Shown here: piece by piece, positions 50,101-63,256 of the stretch
Position numbering within the stretch: the stretch's first letter is position 1
Layout: each line of letters starts with the position of its first letter
DNA from: Phocoena phocoena
Taxonomy: Eukaryota; Chordata; Mammalia; Artiodactyla; Phocoenidae
Length of the DNA stretch: 64,000 nt
Direction of reading: 5' to 3'
NCBI RefSeq assembly: GCF_963924675.1
Contig: NC_089220.1
Span: forward strand, 119,118,697-119,182,696
Made by a program: the position numbers and the translations under genes
Notes under the pieces: model-generated
Database searches by the model: none
What the model saw: the letters and a program-made list of their open reading frames with translations, nothing else
What the model was told of the DNA's origin: nothing

Positions 50101-53100
50101 TGTGGGAAAACAATGACATTTGACATTTGGCCTATTTGAAGAAAGTTCAATCATAAATGAGGATATAAGCCCAAACAAGAATATACACACACAAAAGCTA
50201 AGTAAGCAGCTTTCAGAAAAACTACCCTTTTTGCAAGTATAAAAGTATCCTTTCATGTCTTTTGTTTTCTTCCTTCAAAACATCTCATATCCATCTATTC
50301 TCACCTATTCCTACCACTACCAACCTTCATTGCTCTTTGCCCAGATTAAAATCAAAGTCCCCAACTAGTCTCCCAGAAATCTACTCTATCCTATCTACTC
50401 TGATGCTGAAGGCATACTAATTCTTTTTTAAAAATAAAATAAAAAGCCTAACAGATCAATCATGCCCCTGCCTAAAAACCTCTGTTGGCTTTTTACTGCA
50501 TTAAGGTAAGCTCCCAGACTCTTCATCATGATCTCCAAAGCCCTATAGTTTTCCTCACAGATTTCTCCCCAGAAAGACTACAGGCTCTTGAAGAACAGGG
50601 ATTATTTAGATGCCCCATGTCCTCAAGCCTTCTATAGCACCTAGTGCATTGAAGTCCACCTAACTGAAATGGGGGGGGGGGGGGAGTTTATCTGCAAGAC
50701 AACTGCTACACAATTTTTTCTCCATTTCAAAGAACAGGTCAAAAAGAAGCTCCAAATAATTAAAATATAACCCCTTAGAAACACTTCCTAGTTTTTTTAA
50801 ACAAAAATTTAAAACCACTACATTTTACCTAGATTCCATTGCTTTAACCTTTATTTTTTAGCATCTTTTAAAAACAAATATAACACATAAATTTAGAAAA
50901 GTGCATAAAATATAAAGGTACACCATTACAAACTAGCATGAAATAGTATCCATGCAACTACCACCCTGGTCAAGAAACAGACTACAGTCAATAAACAAGA
51001 AGCCCCCAGGTGTCCCTTTCAGCTCACGACTCCCTCCCCGCTTAGCTAGATGTACTTGCTATCCTAAACTGTATGGTAATCACATCTTCGTTTCTCTTGA
51101 TACTTTTATTGCCCAAGTATGAATCCATAAATATTTCTCATTTTTGTTCCACTAAGAAGCCTTTTTAGAATAATTTTTTCCTAACTCCTCCCCATCCTGC
51201 TCCCCGACAAAACTTTTAATACCACAGACATACTGTGTATCTATTTATGTATCGTGGCCCTTTGAAGGGCTACAGACTATTGTAATATTTAAGACTTTTT
51301 CATTCCAAGGACCAATTTTCACCCCATTCGGGGGAATACTGCCTCCGATGAGAAGGCATGCTTAAATAATATAATTCAGTTTTACCTGTTTTTGAGCTGT
51401 ACTAATGAAATTGTACAAAACATGTTTTGGGAATATGGTTTCTTTTGCTCACCACTGTGTTTAAGATTCATCTATCTTGTTGCACATAGCTCTATTCCGT
51501 TTTATGAATACCACAGTGCTCCGTTCTATTGGAACAGACACTTGGGTTATTTTTATTTGAGGCTATTATAAACAATGCTGCTTTGAACATTCTTGTGTTT
51601 GTCTCCTGGTGCATCTAAGTACTCATTTCTTGCAGGTTATATGTCTAGGAGGAGAATTCCTGGACCACAGGATATGAGTATCTTCTACTTTACCAAGTTA
51701 TACCAAACGGTTTTCCAAAGCAATTGTACAAATATACGTTGCCATTAGAAGCATATGGAGTCCCCTTACAATTTTCTTACCTTAAAAGAGAAGTTAAGCA
51801 AAATATATTCTATGCCTTCTTTTTCTTTTAAGATCTGAAGATCACTGTGCAAAGGACTATCAGGATCAACCCTAAGAATTACAAAACAAAAAACAGTTCA
51901 AACAAAAAGTCAGGTTTTTTTTCTCACTAAACTCAAAAATAAACCATTCCAAGAGCTAAAACAGAGCCCCTAGGGTAAATTCCAAACAGAGAAGGTCTAA
52001 AGCTGCTCTACGGTTCCTGGAAAAACAAATTAACTATAGCCTCCAACGCCTTGGGATTAAATGTCCAAAAAGAGATCACAGTATTCTACACCTACTCTCC
52101 TAAGGGCATGCAAAGTTAGCAGTTATTCTAAAGGAAAGGGTCATATGTACACAATCTTCTCAAGAAAGTCTGCTTCTCTCAAACTGTATTATTAGACAAG
52201 GGGTTCAAGGAGAGAAATTTACCATGGACAAGACCAGAAAAAGTGAAATCACTAAAAAAATCTAAATTTGTCTACAACTGTTCTATATATTCAGGCCCTA
52301 CTCAAATTTCTTATTTCAAATATAAACTGGTTGGCACAGTCAATCTCATCAAGTTATTTATACACTTTTGTTTGTATAGTTCCTAATTGTCTCATTAACT
52401 CCATAAAACACTTTTTCCCACAGCTGGCTCTTCTTTTTCTCCTCCTTCTTTCTCACTTTACTTATTAAGCCCAAGAATCAGCTCATTTTAACAACCTAAG
52501 AACTATTTCTACAGAAACAGTAAGTAAAAGCCACAGTAAATAGGTATCAAATTAAGGGGGAAAAAAATCTCCACTGTGATAGTCTACCATTAAAAAGAGT
52601 GGGTTAGCATAAAAAAGCACTTACTTCTGCAGTTTAACATGCCAGTCATATAAACTGTCATTTATGAGTTCCACTGAATAAATCCCTGTAAAGGTATAGG
52701 GCATGTTAGTTACTCTTCATTTGATCTTATAACTATTGCTCTGGTGTAAATATATACACTAAATAGCCAACAAAAGCTACAAATTTTGCCATTAAAACAT
52801 GGAACAACTAAGCTGTATTATAAATAGTTTGGTGCTGGAGCTGAGTATCTTATACCATTAACAGATGGACAACTAAAGCCATCAATGAAGAGGATTTTTG
52901 GGTTTGAAAAACTGTTTACCATTAATTGTAAGAGGAAAAAAAAGCTTATGCAAAATCATATGTACTTAAGACTTTTCTCCTATGCATATATGCAAACAGT
53001 TCTATTAAAATGGAATCCCTCTACATACAGTTTTATAATCTTTCTTCAACTTTTTGGGACATCTTTCCATTAGAATATAAAAATTTATTGTCAATCTTTT

Positions 53101-56100
53101 TAATAACTGTAGTAATTTATTTTATGGATAAGCCATAACTTAATTCCACCATATAGCTGGTTATTAATTTAATTTTTTGCTACTACAAATAATGCAGTAA
53201 CAAACAAGTGATGACTGAACGTTTTAAGGTAAACCAGTATTCAAATATTTAACTTTATTATCTTTCTACACACAAACTTTTAGATTTCTTATAAGAGGAA
53301 CTGTTAGGACACCAAAACTTCTAACAACCTCAGAAACAAATCTGACTTATCTTGGACTCTATAAAGTAGGGGGATTTTTTTGCTTGTTTGTTTTTAAGTA
53401 AGCTCTAATGATTTAGACTTGATCACTCTGAAAACTTCTTAATGGATCATAATGCTACCTTTTCAAACAAACTAAAGTTTGGCTCTTTCTCTTATTCAAT
53501 ACTGTTAGACTCTCTGCAATAATCTGAGGGAATTTTATTTCAATTAGAGAGATTCCATAATATTTAAGCCTTATTGGGTAAGAAAGAACTCTTAAGTCAA
53601 ACTATAAATTTTTAAAAGTAATACCATTAACTACAATAAGAGTTGCTTATGTTGTTTTCAAAAAAAGGAAAAAAGAACATAAAAATCAACTTGACAACAG
53701 TTCTCTGTTCATACAATAAAACATATACTCATTTATTTTCCAAAGCATATATTTCTTGTACCTTTCCCAGAAGACAAAAATCATGAGTTAATCCCCAGCA
53801 GCAAGAAGATAAAAAATTATGTGTCCATAAAAACATTTTTAAAAATCCAAACAAGTGAACTCATCCTATTTTACCCCTGTCTTTTGGTAACTTGATTAAA
53901 TTTGTGTTTCACATTCCTAAAATAAAGTTAATAAACATTTCTGTTTCTGTCCAGTTATACTATAAGAAATGAAGTTACTATCTGAAAATTTAAAAGGGCA
54001 TAAGGACAACAGCAGAGATCCAGAGGTCCTTACCTGTTTTATAACTCTGTGATCTGTATATGTCCCTGAGCTCTTTCATAAGTCTATCTGAAGCTTGTAC
54101 AGACCCAGACACTGCACCCTGAAACATAAAATTTGCTGTTTACCAGGATCTACTGATTTAAATAACTAAAGATTTAAGGTATCTGAACCTGAAATAAACG
54201 TTTACAATGATATCGTAAAAATGGATCACCACTCAACATTTTAAGAAGTCAAAAAAGTTAAGTTCAATTAAATCAATGATCATGAAGTTTCAGTAGGAAT
54301 ATAAATTTGGGGCAGGTCTGATTCATTTACTATTTGTCATCTGAAAAAAAATAAATAAACAGCTAACCTATGTTCAGATCACCATGGCCACTCCAATAGC
54401 CTAGAACTAGTAAGGGTCTATTTCAAATTCCATCAATTAAAAAAAAAATTTATTAATTTTTTTCTTTTTTACGATTTTATTTGGGGTGGGCAGTTTTAGG
54501 TTCACAGCAAAATTGAGAGGAAGGTACAGAGATTCCCCATATAGCTGCCCCTCACAGTGCATAGTCTCCCTCATTATCAGCATCCTTCGGAGGTACATTT
54601 CTTACAACTGATCAACCTATTTGGACACATCATTACACCTGAAGTCCATAATTTACCTTAAGGTACCTTTACCTTTTGGTGCTGTACATTCTATGGATTT
54701 GGATAATGACAAGTATCCGCCCATTATAATAACATACAAAGTATTTTCATTGCCCTAAAAGTCCTCCATGCTCCGCCTATTCATCCCACCCCCCACCCCG
54801 AAACCCAGGGCAACCACGGATCTTTTTACGGTCTCCATAGTTTTGCCTTTTTCAGAATGTCATATAGTTGAAAACACAGTCTGCAGCCTTTTCAGATTGG
54901 CTTCTCTCACCTAGTAATATGGATTTAAGGTTCCTCCATGTCTATATCCTGTCCTTGACAGCTCATTATTATTATTTTTTTTTTAAGCAGGGACTAATAT
55001 TCCACTGCCTGGATGTACTATAGTTTATTTATCCATTTTCCTACTGCTTCCAAGTTTTGGCAATTATGAACAAAGCTGCTATAAACATCTATGTGCAGGT
55101 TTTTGTGTGGACATAACTTTTCAATTCATTTGGGCAAATACCAAGGAGCTCAATTGCTGGACTGTATGGTTAAGAGTATGTTTAGTTTTGAAAGAAGACT
55201 GTCAGACAGTCTTCTAAAGTGGCTGTGCCATTTTGCGTTCCCATCAGCAATTAGAAAAGTTTCCTGTCGCTCCACATCCTCACCAGCATTTCGTGTTTTC
55301 AGTGTTCCAGATTTTGGGCATTCTAATAGATGTGTAGTAGCTCCATGCATTTTTGAAAATACCAGAAGACCCTCAATGTGATACATTAACTAAAGCAGGT
55401 CCCTTAATCAGACTATAAGAATCTTATACTAACAATCTAGTTTACATATTAAGAAATTGAGAAACAACATGTCCACATATATGCAACTGGTTTCAGTTCT
55501 TTTCAGTGTTCCACCTTCTCTGAAGATGAAAATGCACCAGTATCTTATCCTAAGACTGAATATGAATGGAACTATTTATCATAAGACAAAAACATTTAGA
55601 ATGACTTCTGAATTAAAAAAACCTGACCTTGTAAAATTTTAAATGTTGCACCTTCAAAAGTTTCACTACACTTTGAGGTGGGGTAGAAAATCAGGTTTAC
55701 AAAAGATATTACTTCCTGGCTGTGTGCCTTTGGCTACGTTACTTGATAGGTTAAAACCCCAGTTTCACAACTATAGAATAGGAAGAATATTTCCTACAGT
55801 GGTTATGAAATCAAATGGGAAGGCATATAAACGTTAAAAGACTTTGCTTAGTTTGTCATGTGATAGTGTTCAATAATTTGTAGTTGTTTTGACTATAACA
55901 CACAAACTGGAAGCAATCACAAGATACAGAAAGTATCGTAAATATCTTTAACTTAGATACTACAAGCTTTTTTTTTAAAAAATAATCAAGATAAGGACTT
56001 GGCTGAATTTCTTTGCTCTCTAAAGATTTGCCAATTACATTAATACAGTAAATAGGACTGAAGAAGTGAGAGTAATCTACCTGTTTACAACACTTGTCAT

Positions 56101-59100
56101 CTCCTTGCATAACAATTCATTCCCTGTGTTTGAGAACCTATGCTCAGGACAAAAGAACTGGTTCTCAGATTTCATGGGTTTGATAAATAGCTCTAAAACA
56201 AAGGCAGTAAGTAAATAATAAGTGTTGAGATGGCTAGTTGGACTTTTGTTTGATATTTCCCTACTCTGGGCATTTTATATACGTCGTTCTCATTTATTAT
56301 TTACAGGAATCATCTAAATGGTACATAATGTCCACATTATAGAATTGAGAAAAATGAAGCCACACAGCTGTGTTTGTCACCATGCTGCTTCACATAAAAG
56401 ATGTTAAGTCAAAAGAAAAAATTACTTTTGGTTCAGTCAGGGCAGGATAAACCAGATGGCAGCTTCATGAAGAAGAAAGAATTTGAATTATACTTTGTAC
56501 GAGAGACTGAATTTAAATTTGCACATCCCACAGGAGAAGGGTAAGGAGAGAAAACAGGATAAACAAGTTGGAAAGTGAATGATTTCAGATGAACGGGGTA
56601 GAAAGTGGCTATCAATAGATGAGAAATGTTGTGGGGGGGGGTGGGAAACTAGGGCAACAAAACATATGGCTGAATCTACAACCAAGGCAGGGATGGAGGG
56701 GGGTGGCTTTGATTGGTATCTTATTGAATTGCCCTGTATTTATATTATTCCTATACAGCTGACTCTTGAACAACACAGGTTTGAACTGCGTGGATCCACT
56801 TATATGCAGATTTTCTCAATACGTACTACACGATCTGCAGTTAGTTGAATCCTCGGATGTGGAACCGTGGATATGGAAGGCTGGCTGTAAAGCTATACGT
56901 GGATTTCGGTGAAAGGTCAGCACCCCTAACCCCAGCACTGTTCAAGGGTCAACCGTAATTACTTAACCACAAAAGTCCAGGTTCTATACATTTACACATA
57001 CTTACATTTAGATGGTCTTGCCTTTGAGTCTTCCTAATTTTCTCTAATATTGCCAAATTTTCTTTTTCAATTCCTTCATCCTCTGACTTTTTCCCACTAA
57101 TAGGCTCTTCTTCCTTCATTTCATAGTGATCTAAGTCTTCTATATCCTATAAAAAATTTAAAAATTTAGCTTATTCAAGCTCATGTCAAAAGCTAAATTA
57201 TTCCTGACTCAGAGAACAAAGAGAGAATATATGTATCCTAAAAAAGCCTTCACATTCCATTCAAAAGGTTCTCTCCTTTTATATACTATACTTTAAAGCT
57301 AGAATCTGAGTAAAGCATATTTAATAGTTTTACAAAGCCATAACTACTACCAAATGAGCCATCTTAAATTGCTTTATATCTCCTATTAAGGGGAACTTTT
57401 GCAACAGTTTAGCATGAGGTACCAAGAACCATAACTCGACTTCAAGAAATCTATTAGATTCACTTTAGAAATTAGTCTAAAATGTGAACACAGATTTAGG
57501 CATAAAGATGCCTATTTCAACTTTATAACCACAAAAACAAAATCTTCATGTGCAAAATATCAGAACAGTTAACTTAATTCAATGGAATACCGGAAGACCA
57601 TTAAAATGCCAACACAGCATAATGGTTTCTTCTGTATCAATAATGAAATGAAAAACACAGAATACAAAAATGAATATATAGAATCTTAGTTATGCCAAAA
57701 TAAGCACAGAAAAAAATAGAAGGACACATACTGAAATACTAATAATTATCAATAGAGACATTTAGTGCTTTTCCTTTTCCAAGTTTTCTGTAGTGAGCAC
57801 CTATTGATTTTTATAATTAGGAAAAAAGTTAGAAAAAGAATTTGAACATCGCTAAGCCAACATCTTTAATCATTACATCATTCTTCTCCCTCCCTTCCCT
57901 TAGCATCAGCTCTTACAAATTTTAAAATTCTGCATAGATTTGTATAATAAATCCTAACCTTTTTCTATTACCTTTCTTCTAACTTTACCTCAATCATCAA
58001 AATCTCTAAAGAAGTAGTTTATACTTTATCTCCACTTTATCAAGCAGACTAATTCACTGTGATTTCTAGACCAGGTTAATAATTTAGACCACTTTTGTCC
58101 AGACTCAATGGTCTTTTTCTTGGACTGCCATCTCTTCAACTCCTATTACATTCCTTTCTTATTTATACCGTGTCTATGACTGCATGCTTCATGGAGCTCC
58201 CTTCCCCTGGTTTGCACCTTTCAGCTACAATTTTCCGTCCTACACTTGTTTTCTTCAGAGTTCTCACAAATACCCTTGGCCTGTACCTCCTCCTCCTCCT
58301 CCAACTTCAACCTCAGTCATGTTCTAATCCACAAAATTTCTCCACTTGAGTATTAATCAACACAGAACAGAAATCATCATTATCATCTTTACAAAACAAT
58401 ATTCACTGTACACTATTCTCTGCTTAAGGCCTTACCAACAATCATACCAAATATAAACGTATTTGTCTCTAATTCAAGACTTAGCCATCTGCCTTTTCTA
58501 GCCAAACTTGCTTTCCAAGACTCCAATACAGCAATGTCCTTCTCCCAAAAGGACAGCCTCCAATGCACCCAAACACACCATGCCCAGGGTTGTTCTGGGC
58601 CTTTTTACCACATTATTTTAGTTGCCTAGGATATCTTTTCACCTACCCTAATTTGACATCTCCAAAGTCCATCCTACCTTTCTAGATTTCCCTAAATGCT
58701 GCTGTCCTTTCTTCATATTATCTTGTGAGGGGAAAAAAGAAAGGTACATAAACTCTTTGCGTACAATGTCTACTTTATTGTACATTGGGCCCATGGTAAA
58801 GGTTTAATTTTTTTTTTTTACTTATTTTATTTTTTATTTATTTTTGGCTGTGTTGGGTCTTTGTTGCTGTGCACGGGCTTTCTCTAGTTGAGGCAAGTGG
58901 GGCTACTCTACGTTGATGTTGTGGCTTCTCTTGTTGCGAAGCACAGGTTCTAGGTGTGCGGGCTTCAGTAGTTGTGGCACGTGGGCTCAGCAGTTGTGGC
59001 TCACGGGCTCTAGAGCGCAGGTTCAATATGTGTGGAGCACGGGCTTAGTTGCCCTGCGGCATGTGAGACCTTCCCAGACCAGGGCTCGAACCCACGTCCC

Positions 59101-62100
59101 CCTGCAATGGAGGGCAGACTCCTAACCACTGTACCACCAGGGAAGTCCCAGTTTAATGTTTTCTTGCAGTTTATTCCTAAGTTAAACTGCATGAAAACAT
59201 TAAAAAAAAAAATCTATCCGCCCAAAAATCATTCTAACTGGACAATGTTAAGAACTATTTTGCTTCCAGACTCACAAAACAAACCAACAACTACTTTAGT
59301 TCTAAGGCATTCTAAGAAGTGTATTTTAGATTTAAGGTAATAACCTAAATTAATTCTAAGATCCAAACAGAAAAATGTTTTAAAACCAAGACTGTGGAAC
59401 TCAAATCCCTTGTATCAGGTCAATGTAGAGACACAGATTCTTCATTATGAAGTTTGAATTTAAATGCAAAGACTCAGAGCCTGAAAACGTCTAAAATTTT
59501 ATCAATGGCTGGCAACTAAACTGACTTAAGCTCAGTGTCTTTGGAATTTCCTCTTTGATATTCTTAGATGATTTTTCAACATGAGATAGTTTTCATTACT
59601 TCTAGTGAATAGTAGCTGAAATGTGGTCAAATTCTCCTTTTATTCAAACACAAAAATTCTGAAACTTCGTAGTTCCTATTCTTAAACCAAATCAGATTAA
59701 ATACTGATTACTATTAAATGTAAATATAATTTTAGTGCTAAATGTTAAGAGCTCTTATTTTCCATGAAATAAAATCCAAGGACATCAGATAAGAAATTTG
59801 CTAAAAAGTATACCATGAATTAGAGGTAAAGCCAGATTTTAGAAATTGTATTAAATTACAAATTCAATGTGCTTCTCATTATTCCACATTAACAATGATT
59901 TATAAAGGAGATTAGAAAATTAATAAAATGTTCAAAAGTGAAGATAGTTATGAAATGTTATTCTTATATAAAATACCTACTTCAGCCATCTCTTCCTCTT
60001 CCTCCTCTTCTGAAGTCACTTCTTCTGCTGTCCCATTCTGCAAAGAGAAAAGAGTTTGCCAGGACTACACAGAATAAGTAAGCAAACACTGAGTACTTCA
60101 GAAGATTTTAGGGACAAAGTATCAATCATCTGTCACTGCAGTTCCACTAAGAGCTTATTAAAGTTGAAACATTTACTTTTAAATTCAGCTTTGATTTGAC
60201 AAATAATATTTATCAGCTTTCTAAGAAGAAGTAATTTTGAAAAATTCAACTTAATAGATGCCTTAGAAATTAAGAAAGGCAATTAGTCAAATATAAAGCA
60301 AAACAGAAATAAAATTTAAGCATATTCTAATTTAAAGTCAGAAAACATTTTACACATATAGCTACATGTATAAGGCTAATGGCTTCTTTTGCTTAAAATA
60401 CCCCAGACGATGGGTTTCTTAAAATATCTACCTTTTTAGCTTTGAAAAGCCTGAATCTTTCCATAAATTCTACTGGCTTACATTTTAAAAGGTCAAATGT
60501 GTTACACACGCATAAACACTGTATAAAACTAAAAGTTATAAAGTGATCACCATTTCACTAAGGAGCTATTTTCCTTTTTTTTTTTTTTAAACAACATGTC
60601 ATGTACCACAATATTTCTGTATAAGACACAATTTAACACTCATTCACAACGGATCTGACGAGGTTTCAAGAAGGGCCTTCATACCTAGTTTTGTCAGAGT
60701 TCATAAAGACAAGCTTCCTGGACCACAGCACAGTTCTCTACGACACAATATATAAAAATTTAGTAGGATTTTTTTCCCCTAGAAATTCTTGCTGTATTTG
60801 TTCCAACTACAGCTGGTAAGGATCACACTCATATAGGACGCCAACCTTGCTGGCCTCTTATTGTGTCAGAACCAGAGAGAAAAGACAATTTTTTAACGTA
60901 ACTCAATGCAGCAGCAAAATTTCTTAACAGATTTATCTCTCCCTTTTACTCAGGAGTTGTAAAAGTCCACCTGCCAGCACCTCCCCATTCACGTGCCACA
61001 GGCAGAGCACAGGTGTGCAAAACCAGAAAGGGGAGGCCATAGCACAGAAGACTGACAATTGCTGAGGACACTCATAACAACTGATACTGATCAACGGTAT
61101 ACCTCATCTATAAATGAGCAGATAACCAAGCATCACCAGATATTTGAAGAAAACTAGCAATCTGAAAGAAAGGCACCAAGTTGAACAAGCAGAAAAAGTG
61201 ACCTGAAGCATTATTAATGAAGGCAATAAAACAGAATTTAAAAATCTAATAATTGGAATCTTTAGCAGTAATTGAGAAGACACTGCATCCACAAAACCTA
61301 ACAAGATTATTATGTAAAGAACAAGAAAGTTCTGGAAAATCAAAAAGATCTCCCCTCAAAGAAAAAAAAAACTCAGAGGGGCCAGAGAGAACAATGGACC
61401 TAAATGAACAAAATATTTATGACTGAAGAAGACAACCAAACTGTGACATTCCCCTAAAATGTGGAGAAAAAGGAGGTGGGGGACGGGGAGAAGGTGATTA
61501 AAATAAGAGAAGAGTTAGGGAAATGGAAATAGGAATACAGAGATCAAATATTCATCCAGCATTCATTCAGAAGATGAGGGAAAGGGACAAATGTTGCCAA
61601 CCTAAAGAAGGACTTCATAAGAGCAAGTGGCTCTGAATGCCCCAAAGGAATGTTGGAAATTAAAACCCCATACTTCACAGTTAAAGAAAAAAACCATGCC
61701 GACTTCCAGAAAGAAAAAATATAAAGAGCTAAGAATCAGACAGGCATTCAGCCTTTTCATCTGTAACAACAAATACCAGAAGAAAAAAGTGTAAAGAACT
61801 TGGAAGAGACTCAATTGTGAACTTAGAATTTGATATCTAGTTCCATCAGGATGGGAGCCATACCTGTGTTTGTTCAGCACTGGATCCTCAACATTTACAT
61901 AGAGTACATAGAGTGCTTTACACAGAGTCAAATAAATACTTGTTAAATGAATAATAAAAACAGACACAGTATTCAAGGAACACTCTTCATACACATCCCC
62001 ACAAATCCTTTCTAGAAAAAAAGACATTATTCAGGGATATAGTTCAGAAAGGGGCAACCATGGAATACAAGAAACAGCAATAAGCAGAGACAACAGCAAC

Positions 62101-63225
62101 CCCTATCAATGGTTAAGTCTAAGCAATTGCTGCTAATGCAGCTGAAAGGTTACAGGCCATATTCTCTGGCCACAGTGAAAAACGAAAAACCCCAAAGCTG
62201 TGTGAGAATCTCTAAAAACATTTTTTTCTAAGTAATTCTTGAATTTAAGAAGAAATGGACCCTCATGCCCCAGTAATCCACTCTTAAATACATGCCCAGA
62301 GACATACTTGCACGGGTGTACCGTGTACTACAGACAAGAATAATCACGGTAGCACTGTTCCTAATAGCAAACTGGAATTAACCCAAATGTCAGTAAACAG
62401 TCAAATGGATAAGTATGTTATGGTACATTCAAACAATGGAATAAATACAGCAATGTAAAAGAACTACAGCTACACACAATATAAATGAATATACTCACAA
62501 TGGTGAGCAAAGACAAACATGAAAGACTACATAGTATAACTTAATATGAAGCTCAAAAAACAGGCAACACTAAACCATATTGTTCAGGGTTGCATATATG
62601 AGTGTTAAGACTAGAGAAAAGTAAGGAGAGGATTAGCGTACAAGGGAATGATAATCTGAAAGGAGCCTGCAGAAGATTCTGCAGTGCTAGCAATGTTCTA
62701 TTTCTTTACCTGGGTGGTGGCTAGGTGGTATAGTTGTCAGGTATTCACCATAACTTTTACACTAAACTTATGTCTATATGCTTTCAATACATATTATTTC
62801 GAACTTTTTCTTGTAAAATATAAGAGTGATACGAACGAAAGATGGAATCAAACTACTTAGAAAACACAAACTATTTAGAAAATAAGTACACTAAATTTTA
62901 AAACCTGTGCAATAAAGTCAAACAACACTCGGAAAAAAACGAACACCCTTACATGTTTGATAAAAAAGCACTTTAAATCATATTGATCCAGTAAACTAAA
63001 AACGTAAAAGGAGACATTATTAAGACTGGACTGGGGCTTCCCTGGTGGCGCAGTGGCTGAGAGTCCGCCTGCCGATGCAGGGGACACGGGTTCGTGCCCC
63101 GGTCCGGGAAGATCCCACATGCCGTGGAGCGGCTGGGCCCGTGAGCCATGGCTGCTGAGCCTGCGCGTCTGGAGCCTGTGCTCTGCAACGGGAGAGGCCA
63201 CAACAGTGAGAGGCCCGCGTACCGC

Positions 63226-63256
<31 letters not shown>

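Larger units (their letters stand above)
33234..51780 (-). other. UBE2Q2: UBE2Q2 18.5-kb intron, retrotransposon nest
   Basis: It contains the EIF1 pseudogene, three L1 copies from the cetartiodactyl lineage, an older L1M, several CHR SINEs and a U5 retrocopy. The stretches 47330-48070 and 48800-50280 are unassigned. Weak L2-like composition appears at 49280-49760. Confidence 0.8.
54119..57005 (-). other. UBE2Q2: UBE2Q2 intron with L1M, MIR and MER2-like copies
   Basis: 2.9 kb. Holds a reversed L1M (54465-55386), a MIR (about 55690-55860), another MIR-like piece (56230-56430) and an MER2-like element (56757-56960). Confidence 0.7.
57147..59980 (-). other. UBE2Q2: UBE2Q2 intron
   Basis: 2.8 kb. 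Includes a minus-strand CHR SINE (58809-59150) and L2-like sequence around 58090-58720. Other parts show nothing I can name. Confidence 0.7.
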
